Assembly: GCA_009761415.1 (NCBI GenBank)
Contig: QUOL01000003.1
Coordinates: forward strand, 62,001 to 126,000
DNA length: 64,000 nucleotides
Direction of reading: 5' to 3'
DNA from: Sarcomyxa edulis
Taxonomy: Eukaryota > Basidiomycota > Agaricomycetes > Agaricales > Mycenaceae
The translations under genes and the position numbers were made by a program. How positions within the stretch are numbered: the stretch's first letter is position 1; every line of letters starts with the position of its first letter. Under the pieces are notes generated by a model. That model searched no databases and was not told the DNA's origin. It saw only the letters and a program-made list of their open reading frames with translations. Below are positions 1 through 14,901 of this stretch, piece by piece.

Positions 1-1020
1 TCTGGACGAAAGGGATCGACGAGCGTGAGTTGGTCCAGTCGAGGGGCAGAATCGCGAAAGAATGTGAGAAGGCCTTCAGGCCGCGCGGGTAAAGGGTCTA
101 CGTCTTTTTGGAAGATCGAAAGGCTTTTGAGTCGTTTCGCAACGATGGCCTCGAAGAAAGGGCCCACGTCAGTTTCTCCTTTTATTTCCAAAGTCAATAG
201 CGCTCCTAATTCGAATTGTTCGAACGAGTCGATGGGGTGGAACAAGTCACATAAGCCCCATATCTTGAGTGTCTCGAGAGCAGCGCAATGACGTAGAGCT
301 GTCAGATACTCCCAAGTTGAAAGACTCATCTCAACGTGTAGATTCGTGAGGCGACCAAGAGGCAAAGACGAAGGTAGAGACTGCGCTCGCCACTTGACGT
401 CGCGAAGGTGAGGGAACGCCGCTGCATGGGTCATGAAGGTTTGCTGATCATCCCACGACGGCACATTGAAACTTATTGCCTTGAGTGGAGGCTCCTGGGA
501 AACTATCGGCCAAGGAATGTACCTGAGTAGCACCCAGTCCTCCACCTCTGCAATATCGATATCGATATATTCCCAACGATGTATCAGGTCGAGGAATAGC
601 CTAACGACGTGCTTGGTCAAAGTCCTGGCTCTGTGGTCTGCGCCGGGGGGTTGGAGGATGCGAAGAGATAATGGGAGTTCTTTAGAGTGTCGAAGCCAAG
701 AAACGATGGCGGAATGCGTTGGTACCTTGGGCTGATACTGATCTACGGATAAGGAACGCCAGAGAGACGCCATATCGAAAGCGACGCGTCTCCAATCTTT
801 GCAGACAAGAGTGAGGAGGAGGGGTGCTCGGGATTTGTGGGGAACGATGAAGTCTTCTCGTGGTAGACAGTATAGGAATACGAGCCGAAGGACCAGTTCT
901 GGGACTCGCATACCCCATTTATCCGTCTCGTGCACGGGATGTGACCACATATCATCGTCGAGTTGATACGTGGAGGGCGCAGCGGGCACATATCCCAATT
1001 CTTGCGGGCGTGAAGTTTCA
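1..1020 (-). CDS. F-box protein, 5' part only (gene runs off the window)
   Basis: The minus strand is open from about 1020 to the window edge. It encodes an F-box-like helix region (ELVLRLVFLYCLPREDF, then LLLTLVCKDWRRVAFD and LWRSL) followed by leucine-rich sequence typical of basidiomycete F-box/LRR proteins. Such proteins recruit substrates to SCF ubiquitin ligases through Skp1. The C-terminus lies outside the window. The frame is closed upstream by a stop near 1040, just before an AG acceptor at about 1020, so a short 5' exon is expected. An ATG near 1169 (minus) opens a candidate exon, but its splice phase does not fit cleanly, so the start is unresolved. The family assignment rests on the F-box pattern only; the target is unknown. 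Confidence 0.72.
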
Positions 1021-3221
1021 TTTCCTGTATGTGAATTGTGTTATTTTGAGGAAAAAAGGTCTCAACAAATCGTCACGCACCCATCGTTGCTGGTCTGTGA
1101 TACTATCTCTTCTCGACGCGTCGACTGTAGTGCAAGGCGGGGTCTACGAGCACTCCTCATACAGATACTGGGAGACGGTATTTGAAAAGATTGTAACAAG
1201 GTCGTTAGGTGCGCCTATAACGTCTAAGGCCTGACGGTGATGGCCAAGTATAAGGTCGTCCTAAAAATAACTCCACGAGCATACTTACAAGGGAAGTGGT
1301 TCGAAGTTGTTTTGTCTTGTTCGCAGTATGGCCAATGGGCGTGTCTTGTATACAAGGGAGCAGCACAATCAATCGGATCGACCTGGAAAGAAGACGAGTA
1401 ACTTGTAATCAGTGAGGGTCTGAAAGACCTCCAACTCGCGCCACTACCGCACGTAGTAGAGTCTGCTATCTTGAGTCTTATGCTCTATTCACGCGATAAA
1501 ATATCATGCAGTACCATCCGAGCTAGTTTTGAGGAGGGGAGGGGGCGAAAAACAGATGCGATATCATAGGAACCGTCCGAGAAGATTTCGGGAGAGGGTC
1601 ATATCTTCCGCTGCCACGAAGAATCTCACAGCTCGCATAAGTTTCGGAGACTTCTGCCCAGGGTATCAACGGGTATGCGGAAGGCCAGCCTGAGACACGA
1701 GTTCGAGTTCAAGGAGGAGGTTGGGAGGAGGTAAGGAAGAGGGTTCGAGTCGACGACGTGACAAGACCGTCACGGACAGCGACTTGCGCGACGGTCACGG
1801 CCGACGCGATTTTCGCTCTCACTATCACTCACTCGGGGCCTCAGGCTCCTTCACCGCATTTCTTCGTTCAGCTTCATGAGATGTCTACTGGGTGAGAGTG
1901 AAAAACTACTGGGTGAGAGTGGAAAACTACAAAGCCTACTATGTCTTGCCCGTTCAAGGGATCGACCTGTCGGGTGGCTCAGCTAAGTTTCCTGGAAAAC
2001 GTCATAAATTCAGCAGGCGTGTAAGTACAGACATTTTTCTCAGGCGCGAGGAATGACCATGGTGAGAGGATATTCTACTTCAAATATAGCTCCTGGGGCT
2101 AATCAAAATGTCAGGAATCGTGACTGTGTCGTATGTCTCGATAGCTGGTCCGCGTAAATCAATGGCATGGCCCTCCTGGCCTGATCCTATACTGCTTGCA
2201 CGGGTTCCCTTCGACGTCCCTGGCCCCTTTATCATGCTCTTCGCATAAACCACTCCTCAGACCTGCTCTAGACCTATCTGCCTTCCATTTAAGGTTATAG
2301 GAAAGGCGTCAAAATGTCATGACCCTTGAAGCTGTTGATGCACGCCGGCTCATGCCATGACATCGTACAGCAGATTTCATTTTCACGGACAGATATAGGC
2401 CGTTGACTTGGACATGCATAGTCAAACTGCCCGGCTGCTGCATCCATGGATGACTTGTCACCGAGTATCAGTTCTTCTATTTCATGCTCCCAGGCAGGTT
2501 CCTATGGTTGCTATACGCAAATCTAGAGCCTGTCTGCCTGTTGGAAGTGCAAGCTCCACCTTTTCAGCTTTCTTGCTGTTCTGATCATGACATCCTGTAG
2601 TGTCGGCAAGCATACAAACATTCTTGTCTAGCATCAGTCCATTCATCCTTTTCTTGCCGGTAGATCCACAACGGCTCAACTCGGCCACACGCTACGCGTT
2701 CATCTATCATACATGGTATGATGCCTAACCCAAACCTTACATGTTTCGCTGACGGGTGAGTTTTTGGAATGTACCATCTCACGCTGTACACGCTTATTCC
2801 TTCACTCCATCTGTTAGACACATGACTGCTTGCTCGTCGACGTGATATATATCCACTCCGTTCAGTATACGATTTGGGTACGAGCCCTTTGACAGCAAAA
2901 TCAAGGGATACGAGATGGATGGACCCGTCGTTTTTTTCCACAAACAGGTTTTGAGTGTATCTACTATCCACGTTTCCTTCTCATCTACGCTTCGTCGTTG
3001 TGTACATACGTACATATACCGAATTTAATTTTGTCGTCATTTCCCCATATGCGTCCCTAGTCTTGAGCGGAACCTTGGCCGGGCGGAACCTAAACTTGGA
3101 CTTTCTAAAATAAGCGTTCATTGTGCTTTCCTCCTGTTTACCGCTTTTTCACCATTTCTTGACGACTCTCCACGGACCCAAAGTCGATCTGGGCGACCTC
3201 GGAGGTGATTCGTTGGGAGCA
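1021..3221. other. Long gene-poor stretch upstream of adenylate cyclase
   Basis: No reading frame here carries a recognisable domain. The longest candidate (2585-2971, minus) begins with GTG rather than ATG and has no motif I know. The stretch holds a two-copy 21-bp tandem repeat at about 1881-1929. Its last few hundred bases are probably the promoter and 5' leader of the adenylate cyclase gene. Confidence 0.5.
1881..1929 (+). repeat. Short tandem repeat, two units of about 21 bp
   Basis: Two adjacent units share CTACTGGGTGAGAGTG followed by an A-rich run and differ at one position. No further copies are seen nearby. Confidence 0.7.
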
Positions 3222-6200
3222 ATGTCGACGATAACCGAGGTTGCATCCCTCTTGCAGAACGAACGCTCAATTTTGGCAGACGGAATCGATGCTCATGGAG
3301 AAGCAATCATCGAAAATGACCTTCTCCCGGGAATTCCAGCTTCCAACGAAGATATCATTATCGCACCTTGGCTAGCGCCTGACGAACCTGTATGTCTTTG
3401 ATTAATTTGACAAGTAACGTTATGGTATAATATGACCCCATACAGCCCACTCCTCCCCCAAAGCCTCAACGGTCGTTTGGATTTCCCCACAAGCCATCGT
3501 TTTCTGGATTTACTTTACCCCGTCAGTCTTCTGGGACCCTCAGTATCAGTAGTCTTCGGAGTCGACCAAGCGAGTCCTACAGTACTCTCAGTATTCCTGA
3601 GTCGGAGGGTCGATCCACGACATATAGCGCATTCGACACCGCGTCCCATACTACTCTCCCAATATTGCCTCCTCACGAACTTCGTAAATCGAAATCTTCG
3701 AAAAATATGTTCTCAGACATCCTCAAGAAAACCCGTAGCAAGACTCGACTACGTGCGGAGTCAGAGGCAAAAGGGTCGGATAGGGATAGCTTCAGCTCAG
3801 ATGGCGAGTCCTCTTATCTTCTACTTTCACTTCGTTCTTATGCTCCTTTTCAGCCGCCAAGAAGGAGAAGAAGGCCGGGAAAAGAAAGGTTTCGAATGCA
3901 CCACCACCTCTTCCTCCAAAAGAACCCGACTTTGTACTCGACACCAATCTTGATAAAATGGACGGCATCGTCGATCTCACCATCATTGGAGGAAATCAAG
4001 AAGTCAGCTCTCCGGGGAGTTATCAATCCAGCAGCCTCACGGACACGAGCTACAGTCTCGTCAATCCCACCTCCGAGTCTGGATCAATCTCTTCTTCCTC
4101 CCAACTACCCGACTTCACGAATCCTTGGCCTAGTTCCTCGTTGTCCGGGAAACAACGCGCTCCTCATGCGGAACGAAGACCGATTCGCCTCCGAGATATT
4201 CCCCCCGACGCAACACTAGACGGATGGAGCCCTCCTGAAAGTTGGGTGGTAGAGGATGGGAAGGATCCCGTCGATGCAGACTATCCGAGTTCGGACGATG
4301 GAGCTGGTCCAGGTACCGTCGTAGCTGACCGACACGTTAGCATGAATGCTACATATCACACTGGGAATTCCAGGCGGCGGACGTTGAAACAGATAGCTAA
4401 AGGGAGCAGTGGGTATGACAAGAACGCGAGTTACAAGATCCGGATATACAGGGAAAATAATTCGTTCCACATCGTCTCGATTGGCTTGGGAGTGACAGTG
4501 GGGAGCTTAACACCTGCGTTGAATTCGAAGCTATTGAACGATCAAGATCTAGAAACGCATCGTCTGTACTTGATGGAGCGGGGAAGAGGTGTGTTTTTGT
4601 ATCTGCGTTGTGTCTCTGTTTATTGACAGTAAATCGAACAGAGCGGATTCTGGCGCAGACGGAACGTCCAGCAGACATCGTTCGACGGAGACTTGAACAA
4701 GCGGGATATGATGCGGCAGATGGTTTGGACTTTCTCGGTGGCGACGATTTGACATTTCTACTGAAGTTCGTCTACAAGTCTCAGCTCGTCGGCCCCGCCG
4801 TAAGTCATTGTGATTCTTTGTCGACACTATTGCTTACTTTTGAACAGGAAAAGGATCTCACATTTGATAACTTCGAATTCATCGATCTCACTCGTCACAG
4901 TCTACAGACCATACCTGTGGCCTTGCACACCCACGCCGACTCGATAGTCTCTCTTAAGCTGTCACAGAATCCAATGCTACAAATACCCCTTGATTTCATT
5001 CAATCTTGCACCACCCTTCGCGAGCTTCGTCTTTCCAATATGGCTATGAAGAAAGTCCCAAACAGCGTCCGCCATTCCCGCACCCTTCATCGCATAGACT
5101 TGTCTTGTAATCGCATCATCGACATTGACGCTGGACTGCACGATATTCCCGAACTAGCTACCCTCAACGTCCAAAATAACCGCATGGAAAAACTCCCATG
5201 GACCCTTCCTCGATTCTTCTCCTTGTCGACACTCAATATATCCAACAACAAATTCACGATTTTCCCCTCCGTTGTCTGCCGGATCAACACTCTCTGCGAT
5301 CTTGACATATCTTTCAATATGATCTCTGAACTTCCAGATGAAATAGGCAACTTGCAGTCTTTGCAGCGTCTCGTGGTTGTAGGGAACAAAATCTCCCGGT
5401 TCCCGGACCAATGCTCACATCTTGTTTCTCTGCATTACCTCGATTGCCGACGGAATCACATATCTGATCTGGCGGTCGTTTGTATGCTACCTGAGCTCGA
5501 AAGACTTAGCTCAGACCACAATGCTGTTCACGCCCTTGACTTGTCCCTTGGCCCGCGTCTCGTCACCCTAGATGCATCCCACAACGAAATTACACAGCTG
5601 TCTCTCATCCCCGGTCCCGTGGGCCGTAGCCCATATGCACTCACATCTCTCGACGTTTCCTACGCAAAGCTTTCCTCCTTCGACGACCTCGCACTTGGAC
5701 AGCTTACTTCCCTCCAGTCATTGAACCTCAACCACAACTCTTTCAAATTTATTCCAGACTCGCTCGGTCAGCTCTCCTATCTCAGAACGCTTTCGTGTTC
5801 AGATAATTTGCTGGATGCTCTACCGGAGACCATTGGGAACCTGCAGAAGCTCGAGACACTGGATGTTCATAACAACAGTCTCATCGACCTACCCATCTCT
5901 TTGTGGAATTGCGCATCTCTTTCCAAGATAAATGTGACTTCGAATCTCCTCGTAAATTGGCATGATCCTCCCCCTCTTTTTGCCGCTATTCCACCGCCTG
6001 CCCCAACAGTCGGCGCTTTCCCCTCCAGTGTCACTTCCGCGCGTCCTCTTCCTTCGATTCCTGATCGAAAAGAATCTACCGGATCGATTGGTGGACTTCC
6101 TCCACTCGCATACTCCCTTGAGAAACTTTATGTTGGAGAAAACCAACTCACGAATGACAGCATCCATCCTCTTGCTCTTCTTAGAGAGCTTCGTATTCTT

Positions 6201-8968
6201 AACCTGTCTTTCAACGAAATCCAGGAGATGCCTCCTACGTTCTTCAAGAATCTCGCGAAGCTCGAGGAGTTGTACCTTAGCGGCAACAAACTTTCCTCCA
6301 TTCCAATGGAGGATCTCCCCAAGCTCACGAAATTATCCGTGATATTTTTGAACGGCAATCGGCTCAAATCTCTACCGCAGGAGCTTGGGAAGGTCCAAAG
6401 TTTGACTGCGTTAGACGTAGGCAGCAATGTTCTCAAATACAATATCAGTAATTGGGAATTCGATTGGAATTGGTAAGTCGTGGTCTCATCCTATCGGGCC
6501 TCTCAACGATATGAAAACAAATTTTGTATCTTAGGAATTTCAACAAGAATCTTCGTTACTTAAATCTCTCTGGCAATAAACATCTCCAAATCAAGTCCGA
6601 CACAACCTCAAGGGTCCGCGTAAACGAGTTCGGAGAACGGATAAGTCAAGACCTACCGAGTATCAGCCGTCAGTCGCTTTCCGGATTCACATCTCTCTCG
6701 CAACTCCGCATCTTGGGTCTTATGGACGTTACCATCACCATGAATTCTAATGTCGACATCCCAGATGAGAGCGAAGACAGACGAGTCCGTACATCCCTCT
6801 CTACGGTCAATAATATGGCATACGGGATTGCTGATAGTCTCGGACGGAACGACAACCTTAATATCTTCGATCTCGTCCACGAATTCAGAGAGCCCAGGAA
6901 AGGCGAAGCCGTTTTCGGTATGTTTGGCCGTGTAGAACCATCGAAAGAGCTGCCCGCCGCCACGGGCACGAACCGTCTTGCGAAATACCTTCATGATAAT
7001 TTTCTAGGTGTCTTTGTAAATCAGCTCGATACTCTTCGACCTGACCGCAATGAGGGTGTTCCTGATGCCCTTCGACGTTCATTCTTGAAACTCAACAAGG
7101 ATCTACACGACACGCTGTATTCCATCAAGGAACACCGAAAGAATTCGCAAGCCAGCATGACGACCAAGGGACAAGCTATATCCTACGACCTATCTACCGT
7201 GCACAACGGCGCCACTTCTGTTGTGTTGTACTTCGTAGGAAAGACGATGTACGTTGCTAACGTTGGGAATGCACTCGCGGTAATTTCTCGACAAGGGAGC
7301 GCACAAATTCTTTCCAAGAAACACGACCCTTTCGACCGTGTCGAAACTGCCAGGATCAGGGCAGCGGAAGGTTGGGTCTCACCACCCGGGTTGGTCAATG
7401 ACGAAGTCGACGTCTCGAAGTCGTTCGGATTTTACCATCTTCTCCCTATTATTAATTCCCGGCCTCATATTTGCAAGTACGAACTCTCCGAGTTAGATGA
7501 ATTTGTCATCGTTGGCAACCGCGGACTGTGGGATTATGTCAATATTCAGACGGCTGTCGACATCGCGAGGTCTGAACGTGCTGATCCTATGATTGCTGCT
7601 CAAAAACTACGTGATTTTGCTATCAGCTATGGTGCTGAAGGGAATACGATGATCATGGTCATTGCTGTAGCTGATCTTTTTAACATCGAATCGCGATCTC
7701 GACAACCTACCATCGACTTGGGAATGGAACCTCAGATACCCTGGCGCCGCCCAAGAAACGAAATCACAGACCGAAATATTTCTCGACTCGATAGAGAGGT
7801 GCCACCTCCCACTGGTCACCTTGCCCTCGTGTTCACGGATATTCGTAACTCTACACACCTCTGGGAAGTCAACGCCGGTATGAACACCGCTATCCGCCTA
7901 CACAACAATCTTCTCCGTCGTCAGTTGCGTCTGTGTGGCGGCTACGAGGTAAAAACAGAAGGTGATGCTTTCATGTGTTCCTTCCCCACCACTCTATCTG
8001 CTCTTTGGTGGGCACTGTCTGTTCAAGTTCTTCTGCTGCAAGAAGCATGGCCTTTAGAGATCTTGGAATGTGGAGATGGGAGAGAGATTCGCGACGAAAA
8101 GGGTAGGATCATTGCTCGGGGACTATCCGTTCGCATGGGCATTCATTCCGGGGTACCGCTATGCGAAATAGACCCTGTCACCCATCGCATGGACTACTTT
8201 GGTCCTATGGTGAATCGGTCAGCACGAATCAACGGAAGCGCCGCAGGTGGGGAGATCATGTGCAGCGTGGAAGTTGTCCGTGAGATTAATGCAAAGATCA
8301 GAGAGACGGAACCCGATACGGAGCTTTCTGAACATCAACCATTTCAGGCTATCGAGGCTATCCGAGTCCTGGACCCGAAAGTCATCCCCAAAGGCGAGTA
8401 CAAGCTGAAAGGTCTCGAAGTTCCGGAGACGTTGTGGGCCGTTTATCCCGGGGAACTTGAAGGACGACAGTATCTTGAGGATCTTCCACCTGCACTGAGT
8501 CCCCCTTCTCTCATTCCAAATACGCCTCTCGACCCTGCCGTTCCTCGGGCTTCGAGTCCTCACCGTGTGGCTACTGACGCCACGACGTCTTCCAGGGTTC
8601 CGTTTAGTGTTGTCCAGACGAAGCAGCTGGGAATGCTTTGCCTTCGTCTAGAGGCGCTCTCAACTTGTCGTGTTTTCCGACCGCTGCCTCCAGGCAATAC
8701 AAATCGAGATGAAGAAGCTGGCGAGGTGCATCCGTCGATATTATATGGAAATCCAGATCTCCTTCTACCACAAATCGACGAAAATACGACAGACATGGAA
8801 CTTATGCAGGTCCTAGATTCGTTGTCAATACGAATCGATAATGCAGCCTCGAGAATAGCACAGGTATTCTCACAGCAGCCCCGCAATCGGACTATCATGG
8901 CGGCACTACAGCGGCAGGGTTTCGACGAGCAGACACTTAGACAGGTCTTAGCTGTACTTGATATGTAG
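3222..8968 (+). CDS. CYR1: Adenylate cyclase (Ras-associating, LRR, PP2C-like, class III cyclase)
   Basis: Makes cAMP from ATP at the membrane under Ras/G-protein control. The spliced model has six exons: 3222-3389, 3446-3803, 3854-4588, 4642-4799, 4848-6472 and 6535-8968. They join in frame to 1825 codons. Domains in order: a Ser-rich N-terminus with the motif MDGIVDLTIIGG, a Ras-association domain at about 365-470, many LRRs at about 485-1060, a PP2C-like domain at about 1160-1395, and the catalytic domain from about 1442 (VFTDIRNSTHLWE, then KTEGDAFMCSF, then YFGPMVNRSARI). The length is normal for fungal cyclases. The PP2C-like part lacks the usual metal Asp residues: ANVGNA stands in for the NVGDS-type motif, and VGNRGLWD for the SDGLWD-type motif. 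ATG 3222 is the first in-frame Met. The second intron (3804-3853) appears to use a GC donor. Confidence 0.96.
3804..3853 (+). other. GC-AG intron in the adenylate cyclase gene
   Basis: The downstream frame (AKKEKKAGKRK through MDGIVDL) is reached only if the upstream exon ends after GAT G, with the intron starting GCGAGT and ending TTTTCAG. The nearby GT donor at 3808 leaves the wrong phase. Confidence 0.7.
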
Positions 8969-9194
8969 ACTACTGCTTCCCCCTTTTCTTTTTCATTAAT
9001 TATCTTTTCTGTTGCTTTCACCTATGCTTTATATCGTGCTTTCGAATTCTATACTGTAGTATTATCTCATCTCATCACTGGTGTTTATGTATATGTTTCT
9101 GTGCTGTCTCACTACTGCTACGTACGAATATCAATATCTGCCCTACGAATAAAGGCGCGATTCGAAGAATGGCACTCCAAATGTATTTCAGTCT

Positions 9195-10150
9195 TCAGAT
9201 CACGAAAAAATCGGCCACCAACTCGAAATATCTCTCCTTCTCTTCAAAAAAGGGAATATGGGTACTGTTCACCAACTGTACCCATTTCACTTTGGGAATA
9301 CGCTGATAGAAAGGTATAACAGCAATGTCCTGAGCAGTATCTTGAGGTGAGTTGATAAGGAGTGTTGGAGCCGATATGGTGTGTAGCTTCTCGATAACGG
9401 ACCATGTCCTGAGGGATCCAATGGTTTTGAACTCGCAGGGACCAAGCCTTACAATGATGAAATCAGTTCGTATCTGGCAAGAATCAATAATCGCTCCTAC
9501 ATGGCATCAGCAACAGTGGGGTCGTCGTCCATAGCTGAGAATGAGTGCAAAAGCATCTCGGGCCACGGATCGACCGCGCAAGTATGTTTCTGATGAAAAG
9601 TGCGCAAGCCTTCTTTATATTCGACAGACGATGTGGTCCCTTCATTCTCGTGTTTCCTCAACATCTCTCCGAACTCTTGCGGAAACTCCTGGAGTAACTT
9701 ATTCGTTCCCCTCTCCCATAGCTCTATCGACGCAGGCGAGTTCGCTAAGACGAGATGCTTGAGACCCGCTGGATGCCTAGTAGCGGCATAATCAGCTGCC
9801 AACATGCCTCCCCAAGAGTGTCCCAACAAATCGAAATCATGCGCGATACCGAAATGGGACAGGACATTATCGAGTTCGTCCTCGAAAAGATCGAGTGTCC
9901 AGAAATTCTCTGGTTTATCGCGGCAATGAGTAGACTTTCCAATGCCTATCTGATCGTAGAATATGACAGGTATCCCTCGAGTCGTGAAGAGTTCGACATG
10001 GGGGAGCATGTATTCGTGAGATATGCCGGGACCACCGTGGAGTGCAATGACAGGCCGCAACCCAGAATGTAGATCGCCTACGAGTTTATACCATGTCTGG
10101 AGTGTTTCCTTCCCAACACGGAAATCAATCAGTCCTGTAGTTTCGTTCAT
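9195..10150 (-). CDS. Proline iminopeptidase-type alpha/beta hydrolase
   Basis: Two exons (10150-9501 and 9447-9195) give 300 residues, the usual size for proline iminopeptidases (peptidase family S33), which release N-terminal proline from peptides. Visible motifs are the oxyanion-hole HGGPG at about 39-43, the nucleophile elbow GHSWGG with Ser near 112, and a C-terminal His in NSTHIPF. No signal peptide is evident, so it is likely cytosolic. The 53-nt intron ends in TAAG and keeps the family-like junction DAMLGPCEFKTIG. A TATATATA stretch lies about 80 bp upstream. It converges with the adenylate cyclase gene, about 230 bp apart. The exact substrate is inferred from the family. Confidence 0.9.
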
Positions 10151-11385
10151 TTGAACTGGACTTGAGTGTGGAGTCAGGAGGGGAGTCTACGAATCACATA
10201 CCGGCTATTTCTCGTGTGAATGTTGTGTGTATATATATGCTGAGGAGCTATTCGGAGACTCTACTATCATGTGCGGGACTGTAGCATGGAGCCTTTATAG
10301 TTCCCTAATTAGATGTAGAATCGTAAAGTCAATGACCTGGATGTTCAACATTTTCACCCGTGAATATAGCGAAAAGGCCTCAATTCGATCTTCATATAGA
10401 TAAGTAGACAATTTAGAGTGATATGAAGACCTACAACTTTTCGACGAACGATGGTAGTATCATCGATCTAGATTCCGGCCTTGTCCATTTCCACGGGCAA
10501 TATTTTTGACACCTTCTCTTTGTCCGTCACACCAAACGCATGCTTTGACAATTGCAGCGCTAGGTTCTGCGACCTCCCTTCTTCCTTCCCTGAGTCAAAT
10601 TGCGCTCTCAGGACCTGAGCCCAAAGATCTACAAGGACCGTTAAATCGCGTAGTTCATTCAAGGTTCATGAAAGAGAGTGTAAGTCCAAGAGCCGCGTCC
10701 TGTTCCGCCTATCCAGTCGGCCCAGTCAGTCTCACGAGGGTCCCCAGGTATGATCGAAGGGCATCTCAAGGGCATAGGGTATCCTGGGATGGGTCGAGGG
10801 TACAAGATGAGGACGTATCATGCCTGGCATATGATCGCATGGTATAAGCCTTTCGATGATGCTTCAAAGGATAGAAGAGATAACAAAGGACCAAATATAT
10901 CGGAATCACATTCGCAGAGTACCATAGATATCGCGTCCGACAATTTCAGATGGAGCGCGGCCGTGATATCTCGCCGGTGAGTGTGGTAAATTGGACCAGA
11001 TGGTCAAGGGAGCCATCTAGTCAAGGGGGACAAACGCGCACAAGATTTTGACTTCTGGAGAACATGCCGACCATGATTAGACCTTGTAAATTAGAGGAAA
11101 GATACGAATCGACGCGCCAGAGTCCGAGTCAGAGTCCAGACACCAAAAAAAACGAAGTCGGACATGGCCGCAGACACACGTGACCCTATATATTCTAGTC
11201 CCTTGACAGAGACTAGTTCATACTCAAGTATTGCAGTTGAGGCGGTCGAACGAGCAAACCGTAGAAATCACGTATTGGTTGTTGTACACGACGGAGCGAT
11301 AACGAGAAGAACTACATAACCAGTTATTGAAACTTTCGATCCGTCCTTGGAGGCTCGCGAGGCCACTCAGAGTCAACTCACACTC
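10151..11385. other. Intergenic, no gene seen
   Basis: Lies between the 5' end of the proline iminopeptidase gene and the 3' end of the first beta-trefoil gene. It contains the divergent promoter for the former. Short open frames (10468-10662, 10506-10847, 10750-10980) have no motif and no splice support. Confidence 0.5.
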
Positions 11386-12144
<759 letters not shown>

Positions 12145-12166
12145 TCAACGGCCAATACATGGAGAG

Positions 12167-12173
12167 TTTTATA
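12167..12173 (-). promoter_or_regulatory. TATA box of beta-trefoil copy A
   Basis: TATAAAA on the minus strand inside GGGTATAAAA, about 83 bp upstream of the ATG. The same ten-base context recurs at copy B. Confidence 0.65.
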
Positions 12174-13731
12174 CCCTCTAGTTTGAGAGCATATGTCAAT
12201 ATTCGGAAAGGTCATCGATGGTATATCCACACAAATGCCTTCGTGTTACGCATGAGCCTCAAGGTATCAGGGGACCTCCAGAGTGGCGTCGTTCACCAAA
12301 CTATATGGCTTTCCATTCTGTCTGTCGTCTGTCTATCACTGGGAAGCAGCTCGGGAGAAGATTGAGAGACTATACGCTCGAGTTACCTATGGCTACCCTC
12401 GAGGCGAAAGGATATGTCGACCTATGGTTCCACATTGTTAGTTTTCGAACATCATTTGTGGTTTATGAGGGAATGACGCGAATGAAACTCCCTCGTCGTC
12501 CATAGGAAGAATAGAGTGCCCGGAAGACACTTAGAAGACTCGAGTCGACTGAAGATATTCTAGAAGTCTGTTAACTTGAAGGATTTGGGGTTGATACAGT
12601 CACAGACGATCAGGAATTCTAGAATGCTCACTCATATGCATCAACGACGATACGAATGCATCCCATGGTATGGTTAAAGCCTAAAGGCCACCGTGATATA
12701 TACATAATAACGCAGTAGCAAGAACAATGCGATTTAGTAAAGACGATCGGAGGAATTGCGGAGGACAAGTTTGGGACAAGTCGGAAGAGGTCTGTCACCG
12801 ACCGTGACCGGAAAGTCTAAGGTCCGACCCAAGTAAACGAATCGGAGTCCGAAATGTCGAACCTTTTCCTCTGAGTCGACGCATTGAAGTCGACGTTGGT
12901 GTTGCCACACCATGTCACTATTAGCGCAGTGCGTAACTGGTATGTACTACAAGTCTCGAAAGCTCTGGTGAGGTTGTGTCCGCTGAAGTCAAATTTTTCG
13001 ACCTGGTCATGCGATAACACGGTCCACGAATCGACGATCTACTCACTCAAGTCTTTGTGCGTTCAATGTGCGTTCTCTATTATTGACGACTTTGTCCAAG
13101 ATTCACTGAGCCACTTGGGACCAAAATTAGAAGAATTCCCGAGATACGTCTTACCTCGGTCGCGTGGTGCGATTATCCCCGCATCAGGTCTTGAGGTGGA
13201 ATTAATTACGCCACGATCCAACGCCAAAAATACCTCGGTTCTTGCGAAGTAAGGCGTACTTGTATATCCACGAATAGCGCGTCGCCCCAAAATCTGTTCC
13301 AGCTCGGTTATACAGACCCTCGGTTCCCGTCCTTCCACTAGTATCGTCTCGGTTAACACTCTCCAATTGTTTTTTTTGGAAGCTTAGACGACTTTACAAA
13401 CGTGTCTAGAGCGTCCTCGTGCCACCAGAACCCTATTAATCCCGCTCGTTTCTCTCGTCCTGGGAACATCAAGTCATGTTCGCAGTGGAGTTCGTCGGAT
13501 GTCTTACATCGGTATTTCTCTTCGGCGACACATGAAATGGAACTCTGACACCATTACCTTTACAGATTCTAAGTTAGGCCTGTCCTACTAGTAGGTTATT
13601 CGCCGCAGCGGTGCCACTGTGCTCGAGACACCGGGTTTCGAAACTCATGCTTATTAGCACAAATCCTCTTTGTGAGGCTATACTAGTCATAATTTTGCTG
13701 ACTTACGGTTTTATTTCACAGTCCAGGAGGG

Positions 13732-13738
13732 TATAAAA
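13732..13738 (+). promoter_or_regulatory. TATA box of beta-trefoil copy B
   Basis: TATAAAA inside GGGTATAAAA, about 97 bp upstream of the ATG at 13829. It mirrors the box at copy A, so the promoters were duplicated with the genes. Confidence 0.65.
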
Positions 13739-13816
13739 CCCTTGGTGGCATCACCGTTGAAAGAGCATCCCAACAACCCACCCCACTTGTCAACTACTCA
13801 GTTTTTTTCATCTTAA

Positions 13817-14524
<708 letters not shown>

Positions 14525-14901
14525 ACGGTTCCGTCCGCGTCCACGCAGTGAGCTCGAAGCGTCGGAGTAGTACCAATTGTCTCCCATTGTTTTTCTGATG
14601 TACAACAATCCATGCAAATTTGACCGTTATTCGTGCAGCCTAAGTATGAATCTGAAGGTGTCAAGCGAGTGCTGGTGAATGTGTCCGAGAAAGCCGAGAT
14701 TGTTCGTCGTTCGAGCCATTTCAAATTACGCGTATTGTGACATCTTTAGTCACACTCACAGTGACCGTGATTAATATTGTGACGCACGCGTTCCTTTAAC
14801 TTGAACCACCGTGGTCAATTTCGAAAATCCAACAGAATCCTCGATTGTCGAATCCGCATCTACGCCTTCGTTACTAGAACCTTTATTACAACAAGAAAGC
14901 C

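Noticed and set aside
1741..1760. Second tRNA-like motif (GGTTCGAGTC)
   Set aside because: The surrounding purine-rich sequence does not fold into a cloverleaf.
2585..2971. 128-codon minus-strand frame
   Set aside because: It starts with GTG, has no recognisable motif and no splice partners.
5087..6442. Long antisense open frames inside the adenylate cyclase gene
   Set aside because: They mirror the LRR coding frame, carry no domain, and several start with non-ATG codons.
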